In this document: in pieces, positions 36,569 through 44,508 of the stretch | Position numbering within the stretch: position 1 is the stretch's first letter | Layout of the letters: every line of letters starts with the position of its first letter | Assembly (NCBI RefSeq): GCF_022346005.1 | Contig: NZ_JAKRMY010000003.1 | Coordinates: 62,001 to 126,000, forward strand | DNA length: 64,000 nucleotides | Reading direction: 5' to 3' | From: Corynebacterium sp. ACRPS | Lineage (GTDB): Bacteria; Actinomycetota; Actinomycetes; Mycobacteriales; Mycobacteriaceae | Translations under genes and position numbers: made by a program | The notes under the pieces: generated by a model | What the model was told of the DNA's origin: nothing | The model's database searches: none | Seen by the model: the letters and a program-made list of their open reading frames with translations, nothing else

Positions 36569-38281
36569 ATGAACTCTCTCATCCTTGTCATCATCGGCGT
36601 GGCGATGATGCTGGCCGGCTACCTGCTCTATTCCAAATTCCTGGGCAAGAGCATCTTCCGGCTATCAGAGAACTACACCACCCCGGCGCACCGCCTCAAA
36701 GACGGCGTGGATTACGTTCCCACCAATAAATACGTGCTGTGGGGCCACCACTTCACCTCCGTGGCGGGTGCGGCACCGATTATCGGCCCGGCAGTGGCCG
36801 TCATTTGGGGTTGGCTCCCGGCATTCCTGTGGGTCACGTTCGGCACCGTCTTTATCGCCGGCATGCACGACCTGGGCGCGCTATGGGCCTCGCAAAGGCA
36901 CAAGGGTCAGTCGATTGGTACGTTGTCGGGGCGCTACATCGGCAAGCGCGGGCGCAACCTCTTCCTCATTGTGATCTTCTTGCTGCTGCTCATGGTCAAT
37001 GCTGCCTTCGCCGTGGTGATTTCGAACCTGCTTATCTCCACGCCTTCGGCGGTCATTCCCACGTGGGGCGCCATCGCCGTCGCGCTGCTGATTGGGCAGG
37101 CCATCTACCGCCTGAACTGGAACCTGCCGCTGGTCTCCCTCGTGGGCGTGGTGGCGCTGTACTCGCTGATGGTCCTGGGTGACCGCTTCCCGGTCGTGCT
37201 GCCAGAGACGGTCCTGGGTATTCCCGCCAACGGCGTGTGGATCATCCTGCTATTTATCTACGCCTTCATCGCTTCGCTGCTGCCGGTGTGGGTACTGCTC
37301 CAGCCGCGCGATTACATCAATGGCCTGCAGCTTTTCGTCGGTCTTATCATCTTGTACGGCTCCTTCCTTATCACCCGTCCGGAGCTTGCCGCCCCTGCCG
37401 TGCGCGAGAACGTTCCTGACGGAACCCCGGGCATTTTCCCGCTGCTCTTTGTCACCATCGCCTGCGGCGCCATCTCTGGTTTCCACGGCATCGTGGCCTC
37501 GGGTACCTCGTCGAAGCAGATTGATAAGGAAACCGACGTTCGCTTCGTGGGTTACTTCGGCGCGGTGGGCGAGGGTCTGCTGGCGCTCGGCACCATCATC
37601 GCCACCACCGCCGGCTTTAAGACCCTGGCGAATTGGGAGGAAATCTACGCCGAGTGGAACGCCGGCGGCGTCAACGCCTTCGTGCAGGGAGGCGGCGCGC
37701 TGATGAATGAGGGCTTGGGCATTCCCACCTCATTGTCTGCCACCATCCTGGCGACCATGGCCGTACTCTTCGCCGCCACCACCATGGACTCCGGCGTGCG
37801 CCTGCAGCGCATCGTGGTCCAGGAAATCGGCGAAATCATGGGCATCCGCATTACGGCGCTGGTCTCTACCATCATCGCGGTGGGCCTGGCCTTCGGCCTG
37901 ACCTTCTCCGCCGGTGCGGATGGCTCCGGTGGCATGACCATCTGGCCACTATTTGGTACCACCAACCAGCTCATGGCCAGCCTGTCCTTGGCCATCGTCG
38001 TGGTTATCCTCACCCACCTGCGCCGGCCTACCCTGCCGGTTATCATCCCGCTCATCTTCGTCACCATCATGTCGCTGTGGGCAGCGCTGCTACAGCTGAA
38101 ATCCCTGTTTGCGGATCAGAACTGGCTGCTCTTCGGCATGGACGTCGTCATCGTCATCGCCTCCATCTGGGTCATCGTGGAGTCGATCGGCGCCATCTCC
38201 AACGCGCGCAAGGAACCACCGCTGGAGTGGACCGATGACGATACCGACGCTCCCCTTCCCCAGCATGCTCGACAAGCTTAA
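36569..38281 (+). CDS. cstA: CstA-family carbon starvation protein / pyruvate or peptide transporter
   Basis: 570-aa membrane protein with many transmembrane segments, starting at ATG 36569 with AAGGAG about 8 bp upstream. Family hallmarks: LSENYTTPAHRLKDGVDYVPTNKYVLWGHHFTSVAGAAPIIGPAVAVIWGW near the N-terminus, ISGFHGIVASGTSSKQIDKETD, and FAATTMDSGVRLQRIVVQE. Members import pyruvate (E. coli BtsT/CstA) or peptides. In many bacteria cstA is followed by the tiny ybdD; here it is followed by the cory-CC-star gene, which overlaps its last 17 bp. Length is close to the shorter CstA subclass. Confidence 0.93.
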   Translation: MNSLILVIIGVAMMLAGYLLYSKFLGKSIFRLSENYTTPAHRLKDGVDYVPTNKYVLWGHHFTSVAGAAPIIGPAVAVIWGWLPAFLWVTFGTVFIAGMHDLGALWASQRHKGQSIGTLSGRYIGKRGRNLFLIVIFLLLLMVNAAFAVVISNLLISTPSAVIPTWGAIAVALLIGQAIYRLNWNLPLVSLVGVVALYSLMVLGDRFPVVLPETVLGIPANGVWIILLFIYAFIASLLPVWVLLQPRDYINGLQLFVGLIILYGSFLITRPELAAPAVRENVPDGTPGIFPLLFVTIACGAISGFHGIVASGTSSKQIDKETDVRFVGYFGAVGEGLLALGTIIATTAGFKTLANWEEIYAEWNAGGVNAFVQGGGALMNEGLGIPTSLSATILATMAVLFAATTMDSGVRLQRIVVQEIGEIMGIRITALVSTIIAVGLAFGLTFSAGADGSGGMTIWPLFGTTNQLMASLSLAIVVVILTHLRRPTLPVIIPLIFVTIMSLWAALLQLKSLFADQNWLLFGMDVVIVIASIWVIVESIGAISNARKEPPLEWTDDDTDAPLPQHARQA

Positions 38282-38522
38282 GGCCTTCGGCGCGGGACTC
38301 AATGAGTACTACCAGGCCCCGTACCGCGCCGTCTTTGCCAAGGCCCAGCAGCAAGAAGATGACCTATTTATGATGCTGGTGGCCTCGGAGGCGCTCGGCA
38401 TCCCCAACCCCGCCAGCTACTACACGCTGGAGCTATTGCCGCTGGTCTACGAAGATTTCCATGCCTGGCACACACGCATGGGCATGGATAAATCACCCCT
38501 GGAGAATATTCAATGCTGCTAG
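38265..38522 (+). CDS. Cory-CC-star protein (small protein ending Cys-Cys)
   Basis: 85-aa protein beginning MLDKLKAFGAGLNEYYQAPY and ending DKSPLENIQCC, the Cys-Cys stop that gives this corynebacterial family its name. It is helical and amphipathic with no transmembrane segment; FMMLVASEALGIPNPASYYTLELLPLVYEDFHAWH is the core. The start chosen (38265) lies inside cstA by 17 bp; an in-frame ATG at 38235 would add ten residues. Its 3' end overlaps the ArsA-type ATPase start by 10 bp. The tight three-gene overlap suggests the terminal cysteines are handled by, or act with, the ATPase. No biochemical function is known to me. Confidence 0.8.
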   Translation: MLDKLKAFGAGLNEYYQAPYRAVFAKAQQQEDDLFMMLVASEALGIPNPASYYTLELLPLVYEDFHAWHTRMGMDKSPLENIQCC

Positions 38523-39454
38523 AAACCGCGCCCATCATGTTCTTTGGCGGCAAGGGCGGCGTGGGCAAGACCACCCTCGCCACCGCCACGGCCCTGTCCC
38601 TTTCCCAGGACCACAACGTGCTCTTGGTCTCCACGGATCCGGCGCACAACCTGGGGCATATCTTTGATGCCACGCTTTCCGATGCCTCCTCTCACCTCAC
38701 CCCATCCCTCTCCGCCATCGAGCTCGATCCTGCCCGGGCCACCGAGGAACACCTCACGACCGTGGGCGCCTCGATGCGCCGGTTCATGCCGGAGCACTTG
38801 CACGGCGAGGTAACAAAGCACCTAGATTTGGCCCGGCAATCCCCCGGCACGCAGGAGGCGGCGCTCTTGGAGCGCATGGCCACCTTGGTCGCTAACGCGG
38901 ACGAGTATGACTACCTCATCTTCGATACCGCCCCGTCCGGTCACACCTCCCGGCTGATGGCCCTGCCGGAAATCATGGCGGCCTATACCGATGGGCTGCT
39001 TGCCCGGCGCGAGAAGTCCGATAAATTCGGCTCGCTGGTGCGCGGGATGTCCGCGGAGTCCGGTGCCGATAACGATCCGGTGGACCGGCGCAATCAGGAA
39101 ATCCGAGCCACGCTCTTCCAGCGCCGCGAGCGCTTCGAGCACCTGCGCGCTGCGCTGACCTCTCAGCGCACCGTGTTCCATATCGTTCTCACCGCCGAGC
39201 GCCTGCCCGTCTTAGAATCCTCCGAGTTCCACGCGGATCTCACAGGCAATGGAGTGCGGGTGGGATCCATGCTGGTCAACCGCCGCACGCCCGCGGACCA
39301 AGGCGAGTTCCTAGCCGCCCGGCGCGCCGCAGAGGATGAAGCCTTAGCGCTCTTGCACGACAAGCTTCCAGGTACCCCGGTCCACGAGATCCCCTGGCTC
39401 CCAGAAGAGGTGGGAAACCCCGCGGCCGTGGCGCGACTAGCCGAGCACTTATAA
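38513..39454 (+). CDS. ArsA/Get3-family ATPase
   Basis: 313-aa single-domain ATPase. The deviant Walker A is GGKGGVGKTT (residues 12-21) with the intradimer signature Lys; switch II is FDTAPSGHTSRLMALPE, typical of ArsA/Get3. VSTDPAHNLGHIFD matches the switch I region. It is much shorter than the double-domain E. coli ArsA, and the CxxC of eukaryotic Get3 is not evident. No arsB or ars regulator is near, so arsenite export is unlikely. It begins within the cory-CC-star gene, implying coupled translation. A chaperone or targeting role towards the small Cys-Cys protein or CstA is a hypothesis. Confidence 0.88.
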   Translation: MLLETAPIMFFGGKGGVGKTTLATATALSLSQDHNVLLVSTDPAHNLGHIFDATLSDASSHLTPSLSAIELDPARATEEHLTTVGASMRRFMPEHLHGEVTKHLDLARQSPGTQEAALLERMATLVANADEYDYLIFDTAPSGHTSRLMALPEIMAAYTDGLLARREKSDKFGSLVRGMSAESGADNDPVDRRNQEIRATLFQRRERFEHLRAALTSQRTVFHIVLTAERLPVLESSEFHADLTGNGVRVGSMLVNRRTPADQGEFLAARRAAEDEALALLHDKLPGTPVHEIPWLPEEVGNPAAVARLAEHL

Positions 39455-39498
39455 TGGCCCATTCGGCCCCAACGGCCTGGGGTGAGATCGCAGTCTGC

Positions 39499-39504
39499 TA
39501 AAAC
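39499..39504 (+). promoter_or_regulatory. Candidate -10 box for the first pepC
   Basis: TAAAAC lies 7 nt before the ATG at 39512 with no Shine-Dalgarno, as for several other genes here. Confidence 0.3.
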
Positions 39505-39511
39505 AGAGAAT

Positions 39512-40831
39512 ATGACTTTGCTCACCAATGACTTCCTGTCCCAATTGCGCGAGGAGGCCGCAGCGGACTCCCAGCTGCGCGTCGCGCGCAATGCCATTAC
39601 CAGCGTAGGGGTGGCCAAGGCGGCCCTCGACCGTGACCGCATTACCGCCCTCTACCCCACCACCGAAGTAAAGCTCGACAGCCTCGGGGTTACCGACCAG
39701 ATGCGCTCCGGGCGCTGCTGGATGTTTGCCGCGCTCAACGTATTCCGCCACCGCGCGGCCAAGGAGCTCAATATCGATGACTTTGAGTTTTCCTTTACCT
39801 ACCTGCAGTACTTCGACAAACTAGAGCGCGCCAACTTCGTGCTCAACCAACTGCTGGATCTCACCGAAGACGGCACCGACTGGGATGACCGCGACGTGGC
39901 TACTTCCCTCGAGCTCACAGGCGACGACGGCGGCTGGTGGTCATTTTTCACCAACCTCGTGGACAAGTACGGTGCCGTACCGGCCGAGGTCATGCCTGAG
40001 GTGCACTCGTCCGGCCACACCGACCAGATGAACCGCGATATCGCCACCATCATCCGCCGCGCCGCGCACCGTGCGGTGGAAGGCGAGGGGGATCGCGGGG
40101 GCATTATCAAGCAAGCCCGCACCGATATCCAACGCGTGCTCGCCATTCACCTGGGCACCCCGCCCGAGGAATTCACGTGGAGCTACCGCACCAAGGACGA
40201 TCAATTCTTCCGCGTGCACTCCACCCCGCGCGAGTTTGCGGATAAGTACCTGCCAAAGTTGGACGAGTACGTCGTGCTTGCCGATGATCCCCGTACCACC
40301 AACGATAAGCACCGCCTCTACACCAGCGCCGCCGTAAACAACGTCGCTGGCGGCGCGCCCGCCGGTTACCTCAACGTCGATGTGGACGAACTGCGCTCCG
40401 CCGCGCGCGCCAGCATCGAGGCCGGCGAGCCTGTGTGGTTTAGCTGCGATGTCGACCGCCAGTTCTCCTTCCAGAACGCCGTGTGGGACGAAGGCCTCGT
40501 CGATACCGATGGCCTCTACGGCATCGACTCCACCATGAGCAAGGAGGAGCGCTTTACCTCCGGCGAATCTGCACCCACCCACGCGATGGCGCTGACCGGC
40601 ATCGATGGTGCACCCCGTGCATGGCGCGTGGAGAATTCCTGGGGCACCAAGGCGCCGCGCAAGGACGACGCCGATGAGGTACCCGGCAAGGGCTTTGCCA
40701 CGATGTCGGATGAATGGTTCGGCGAAAACGTCTTCCACATCGTCGTGCGCAAGGAATTCCTCACTTCCGCGCAGCAACAAGCGCTAGAGACCGAGCCCAT
40801 CGAGCTTCCCTTCTGGGACCGGATGGACTAA
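39512..40831 (+). CDS. pepC: Aminopeptidase C / bleomycin hydrolase family (C1B), copy 1
   Basis: 439-aa papain-fold cytoplasmic peptidase. Catalytic Cys69 is in DQMRSGRCWMFAALNVFRH, His in APTHAMALTGIDG and Asn in WRVENSWGTKAP; all intact. Family members form hexameric cages that trim peptides from the N-terminus, using their own C-terminus as a gate; the terminus here is ELPFWDRMD. The in-frame GTG at 39482 would add ten unconserved residues, so ATG 39512 is used. A second, paralogous copy follows 13 bp later in the same operon. Confidence 0.93.
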   Translation: MTLLTNDFLSQLREEAAADSQLRVARNAITSVGVAKAALDRDRITALYPTTEVKLDSLGVTDQMRSGRCWMFAALNVFRHRAAKELNIDDFEFSFTYLQYFDKLERANFVLNQLLDLTEDGTDWDDRDVATSLELTGDDGGWWSFFTNLVDKYGAVPAEVMPEVHSSGHTDQMNRDIATIIRRAAHRAVEGEGDRGGIIKQARTDIQRVLAIHLGTPPEEFTWSYRTKDDQFFRVHSTPREFADKYLPKLDEYVVLADDPRTTNDKHRLYTSAAVNNVAGGAPAGYLNVDVDELRSAARASIEAGEPVWFSCDVDRQFSFQNAVWDEGLVDTDGLYGIDSTMSKEERFTSGESAPTHAMALTGIDGAPRAWRVENSWGTKAPRKDDADEVPGKGFATMSDEWFGENVFHIVVRKEFLTSAQQQALETEPIELPFWDRMD

Positions 40832-40844
40832 GGAGCATCGAGAA

Positions 40845-42146
40845 ATGAATGAGATCAATCCACAGGAAGTTCACACCACCAACGCCACGCTTAGCAGCGA
40901 GCCGGCCATCAAGGCGGCGCGGAATGCGGTGGCGCAGGAGGGTATCGATAAGCTGAGCGTCGACCGCGATCTCGTGCGCGAGCTCACCACGGCGACCAGC
41001 CACAAGCTCGATAAGTGGGGCGCGGCCAACCAGAAGGCTTCTGGCCGCTGCTGGATTTTTGCGGGCCTGAATTCCCTGCGCGGTGGCATCATGGACCGCA
41101 CCAATACCAAGGATTTCGAGCTTTCGCAGACCTACCTGTACTTCTACGACAAGCTGGAAAAAGCCAATTGGTTCCTCACTGCGGTAGACGAGCTCAAGGA
41201 CCGCGAAATTACGGACCGCACCTTGACCAAGCTCATGGATGACCCCATTGGCGATGGCGGCCAGTGGTCCATGTTCGTCTCGCTGGTGGAAAAGTACGGC
41301 GTGGTGCCCAAGTACGCCATGCCGGAGACCGCGTCCTCCGAGGCCAGCGCCATGCTCAACCGCAACCTGCAGACCGTCCTGCGCCGCGCCGCCCACCAGA
41401 TCCGCGTGGGCAAGTCTGGGGCGCAGGAGCAGGCGCTTGCCGATGTCTACCGCATCCTCACCGCCAACCTCGGCCTCCCGCCCACAGATTTCCAGTGGCA
41501 GTACCGCGATAAGGACGATAACTTCCACCGCGAGGGCACTTTTACCCCGCAGGACTTCGCCCGCGAGTACCTCCCGAAGGATCTGGGCGAGTACGTCTGC
41601 GTGGTCAATGACCCGCGCAATAACTACGGCGAGCTCTACACCGTGGACTACTTGGGCAACGTCGTCGGTGAAAAGGTCACCTACCTCAACGCCCCAGTCG
41701 AGGTATTGCGCGATGCCACCCGCTCTGCCATCGAGGATGGCCAGCCCGTCTGGTTCGGCTGCGATACCGGCCAGCAATCCGATGCCGATAGCGGCGTCTG
41801 GGCCAAGCGCCTGCACGATTATGAGGGGCTGTATGGGGTGGAAATGGGCATCGAGAAGCCGGACCGCCTCCGCCTCCACGAGTCCCTGATGACGCACGCG
41901 ATGGTCTTTACCGGCGCGGATATCGCCGAGGGCGGCGACGTCACCCGCTGGCGCGTGGAGAATTCCTGGGGCACCGAGAAGGGCGACAAGGGCTTTTGGA
42001 CCATGGCCGATGACTGGTTTGACGAGTACGTCTTCGAAATCGCCGTCCACCCGTCCCGCCTGCCTGAGCAGTACCAGGAGGCGCTCAAATCCTCCGATAT
42101 CACCACCCTGCCAGCGTGGGATCCGATGGGCGCGCTGGCGAACTAA
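40845..42146 (+). CDS. pepC: Aminopeptidase C / bleomycin hydrolase family (C1B), copy 2
   Basis: 433-aa paralogue of the preceding gene. Catalytic Cys69 in NQKASGRCWIFAGLNSLRG, His in LMTHAMVFTGAD and Asn in WRVENSWGTEKG are intact, and the C-terminus (TLPAWDPMGALAN) is longer than in copy 1. AAGGAG lies upstream of the ATG (ACTAAGGAGCATCGAGAAATG). The two copies align over their full length but differ at most positions, so the duplication is old; different N-terminal residue preferences or a mixed hexamer are possible. Confidence 0.93.
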   Translation: MNEINPQEVHTTNATLSSEPAIKAARNAVAQEGIDKLSVDRDLVRELTTATSHKLDKWGAANQKASGRCWIFAGLNSLRGGIMDRTNTKDFELSQTYLYFYDKLEKANWFLTAVDELKDREITDRTLTKLMDDPIGDGGQWSMFVSLVEKYGVVPKYAMPETASSEASAMLNRNLQTVLRRAAHQIRVGKSGAQEQALADVYRILTANLGLPPTDFQWQYRDKDDNFHREGTFTPQDFAREYLPKDLGEYVCVVNDPRNNYGELYTVDYLGNVVGEKVTYLNAPVEVLRDATRSAIEDGQPVWFGCDTGQQSDADSGVWAKRLHDYEGLYGVEMGIEKPDRLRLHESLMTHAMVFTGADIAEGGDVTRWRVENSWGTEKGDKGFWTMADDWFDEYVFEIAVHPSRLPEQYQEALKSSDITTLPAWDPMGALAN

Positions 42147-42236
42147 CGCGGCGCGGGTGGCGCGGGCGGCGCGGGGAGGACCCGCGCCGCGAGAGTTCGT
42201 GCCGCGAAGTCTGTAGCGTTCGCCGATGTGGCTGCG

Positions 42237-42294
42237 TTGCGTGGCGTGACGCTCCGTTCGTTTGCGTGGCGTGACGCGGTAGCCTCACGCCACG
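42237..42294. repeat. Short direct and inverted repeats after pepC / GNAT genes
   Basis: TTGCGTGGCGTGACGC occurs twice, 25 bp apart (42237-42252, 42262-42277). The second copy forms a 10-bp hairpin, CGTGGCGTGA (42265-42274) with TCACGCCACG (42285-42294), that overlaps the GNAT stop codon. No T-run follows, so termination is uncertain. Confidence 0.6.
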
Positions 42295-42896
42295 TGGCGC
42301 ACGTACAGCATGCAGGTAAGGTCGCGGTCCTTATCGATGGAGATTTGCTTCTCCCCCACCCGCTCAAAACCGCGGGAATCGTAGAACTGATAGGTGCAGC
42401 CATCGTCGGTGTAGAGGTAAATATCCTTGCCGGGGTGGCGCTCCTCAAAGGCCTCAATGAGCGCGGTGCCCACACCCTTCACACCCGAGTTCGGGTCAGC
42501 GACGAGAAAGCCGATTTCACCGTCCACGGTATTTTCGGCTAGGTAGCTGACCAACATGTCCTCGTTCGCGGCATCATAGTCACCGCGGTGCCCGCCAGGG
42601 CGCAGGCTATTGAAGAGATCCACGGCCTTGACATAAGCCTTGCGCCACCACGGATACGGCAGCGCTGGTTCGCCTTTAATCGATGCCAGAATCACGCCGA
42701 GGAAACGCCCATCATCGGCATAGGCGGCCAAAATATCGGTGGCCTGGGCCCGCTCTAAATCCCAAAAGTAACGGCCGTAGGCGCGCTCGAAGCGCGGGTT
42801 CTTCACAAACCAGTGCAGGTGCATGCCTTCGATGGCAAACTCAATCGCCTTGGGCTCATCGCGCGGGTCGAGGTCGCGGATGTGGATTTCGGTCAT
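42285..42896 (-). CDS. GNAT-family N-acetyltransferase
   Basis: 203-aa protein with the GNAT acetyl-CoA-binding pattern: GEIGFLVADPNSGVKGVGTALIEAFEERHPGKDIYLYTDDGCTYQFYDSRGFERVGEKQI, in which V-K-G-V-G-T-A occupies the pyrophosphate-binding loop. The N-terminus has IRDLDPRDEPKAIEFAIEGMHLHWFV and a long insertion with Trp/Arg/Lys residues before the core. The substrate is unknown. Its ATG overlaps the stop of the PanC-like gene (42896), so it is the last cistron of the folate-to-pantothenate run. Confidence 0.83.
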   Translation of the reverse strand: MTEIHIRDLDPRDEPKAIEFAIEGMHLHWFVKNPRFERAYGRYFWDLERAQATDILAAYADDGRFLGVILASIKGEPALPYPWWRKAYVKAVDLFNSLRPGGHRGDYDAANEDMLVSYLAENTVDGEIGFLVADPNSGVKGVGTALIEAFEERHPGKDIYLYTDDGCTYQFYDSRGFERVGEKQISIDKDRDLTCMLYVRHVA

Positions 42897-43837
42897 TAGT
42901 CCTCCGGGGATTGGTCTTGTTCGCGCTGCTTTTCGCGCTCGAGCTCGGCCTTAGCCTCGTGCTCTTCAATATTAGTGAACCCAATCCCCAACGGCAGGCC
43001 AACGTTGTCAATTAATCTAACTCCGCCAATGGTGGCCGCAACGAGCAGGCGGGCATCGCCCTCGGCGGGTGGCTCGCCCAGATCGCGGCCGCGCACCTCT
43101 AAGTATTCCGGTTCAACGCCGGCGGCTTCTAGGACACCTGCGGCAACCTCGCGAACCTTGTCTGCCCCCGCCTCTGCGGCATGTGCCCCGGCGGTAAGCG
43201 CGGCGGACAGGGCGGCTACGTCCTCCCTCTTATCTTCGGGCACGCGGGTATTGCGCAGGCTCATCACCACGCCATCGGGCATGCGCACGGCGGGTACGCC
43301 CTGCACGCGAACCCCGAGGTGCAGGTCCTGCACCGCATGGTGAATGGCCAAGAGGAGCTCGTAGTCTTTTTCCCCGATGAGGACATCGGTGGGCGACAGT
43401 GCCATCATCAGCGTGAGGTAGAGGGTGAGCTCGCCTGATAGATCGGGCTCTAAGCCTTCAGGTGCAGATTCAGCATCAGGCGTCTGCTCGGCAGCGGCGG
43501 AGTTCGCGGCGTCGCGTTCGACGGCGACGCCGCGAGCCGAGATAGTAATCCGGCGACCATTGGGCCAGAGTTTGTCGGGCGTGTAATCCCAGATGACGTC
43601 CACGCCCTCGGCGCGCAGGAGATCTACATCCTCGGCACGAGGTTCCTGGAGGGCCACGACGGTCACCGCGCCGCGGATACGACGGGCCGCACGCACCAGC
43701 GCGATATGCCCGGCATGCACGCCGATGGTCAGCGGCACGAAGGCCACGGGGCGACCGGTCTTGCGCAGCGCGCTTCCCACCATGCGGATGCGGTCGACCT
43801 CGCTGATGACGGTGGCTTGTCCCATCTTCAAGCTCAT
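42896..43837 (-). CDS. panC: PanC-like pantoate-beta-alanine ligase homologue, divergent
   Basis: 313-aa protein with the HIGH-type nucleotidyltransferase fold. The start at 43837 has an AGGAGG site. The canonical MGALHEGH is replaced by IGVHAGH; the GEKDYQQL motif appears as LIGEKDYELLL; the DGLAxSSRN motif appears as PDGVVMSLRNTRVPEDKRE. An acidic insertion follows (NSAAAEQTPDAESAPEGLEPD), and the C-terminal 20 residues are Glu/Lys-rich. In M. tuberculosis panC (Rv3602c) lies at the same position after the folate genes, so orthology by place is good, but the active-site drift makes full ligase activity uncertain. A second canonical panC elsewhere in the genome would fit. Confidence 0.78.
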   Translation of the reverse strand: MSLKMGQATVISEVDRIRMVGSALRKTGRPVAFVPLTIGVHAGHIALVRAARRIRGAVTVVALQEPRAEDVDLLRAEGVDVIWDYTPDKLWPNGRRITISARGVAVERDAANSAAAEQTPDAESAPEGLEPDLSGELTLYLTLMMALSPTDVLIGEKDYELLLAIHHAVQDLHLGVRVQGVPAVRMPDGVVMSLRNTRVPEDKREDVAALSAALTAGAHAAEAGADKVREVAAGVLEAAGVEPEYLEVRGRDLGEPPAEGDARLLVAATIGGVRLIDNVGLPLGIGFTNIEEHEAKAELEREKQREQDQSPED

Positions 43838-44508
43838 CGGGATTCCTCCTGCAAGGCCCACATTTCCAATTCGGTGCGATCTTCTACTTCACCCAAGCGC
43901 CGAGCGGTTTCTAAGTAGTGGCGGCGCATTCCGGGATCCGTGGCGCCGCGGTAGGCCGCAATGATGTCCTCTGTATCGATGTCGAATTCAGACGGTGGGA
44001 TCTCATCGAACTCGGCAAAGAAATTGGCTTCTACGGCCGCTGCTAGGTGCAAGCGGCTGAGCATTTCTATGTAGTAGGAGCGGGCGGCGAAGGCGGGACG
44101 CTCAGCATCGGAAAGCGGCACTGCCTGCCCCCGGAATTCGCTCACTACGAAGTCAGCGATATTTTCGCCCAACTCATCCAGCGTGGATACTGCCCAGCGC
44201 CCGCCCGCCATGGGGGCGACGGCCGCCACGATACAACCGTGGGTCTCCAGCGGGTCAAGGCCTTGCACGCCTCGGGACAGGCACGTGTGGAAAGCGATGA
44301 GCCCCTTGTGCACGTGGTCCTGGACCAGCTCGACGGCAGCGTCCAGCCGTGCCTCACCCACTGCCAGAATCAGCGCCTGGAAGGAGCCAAGTTCGGCCGG
44401 ATCATTGAGCATCTCCACGGTGTGGCCGGCGCGCTCCATGGCAGTGGCCAGGGAAATCCCGGCGAGGCTGCGCCCGAAAAGGGCAACGCGCATGCGCGGT
44501 GGACGCAT
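43834..44508 (-). CDS. Rossmann-like / DUF2520-type protein of the folate-pantothenate operon
   Basis: 224-aa protein. The N-terminus MRVALFGRSLAGISLATAMERAGHTVEML is a Rossmann dinucleotide-binding strand-loop-helix, though the glycine pattern is imperfect; the C-terminal half is helical (SYYIEMLSRLHLAAAVEANFF), as in the DUF2520 class related to ketopantoate reductases. The mycobacterial counterpart is Rv3603c, next to panC. By place it could serve pantoate supply, but that is inference. AAGGAT precedes the ATG at 44508, one base from the stop of the upstream gene, and its end overlaps the PanC-like start by four bases. Confidence 0.82.
   Translation of the reverse strand: MRPPRMRVALFGRSLAGISLATAMERAGHTVEMLNDPAELGSFQALILAVGEARLDAAVELVQDHVHKGLIAFHTCLSRGVQGLDPLETHGCIVAAVAPMAGGRWAVSTLDELGENIADFVVSEFRGQAVPLSDAERPAFAARSYYIEMLSRLHLAAAVEANFFAEFDEIPPSEFDIDTEDIIAAYRGATDPGMRRHYLETARRLGEVEDRTELEMWALQEESR

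Noticed and set aside
38513..39454. Arsenite-efflux ATPase annotation
   Set aside because: The fold is ArsA/Get3, but no arsB, arsC or arsR is adjacent and the second ATPase half is missing, so arsenic resistance is not supported.
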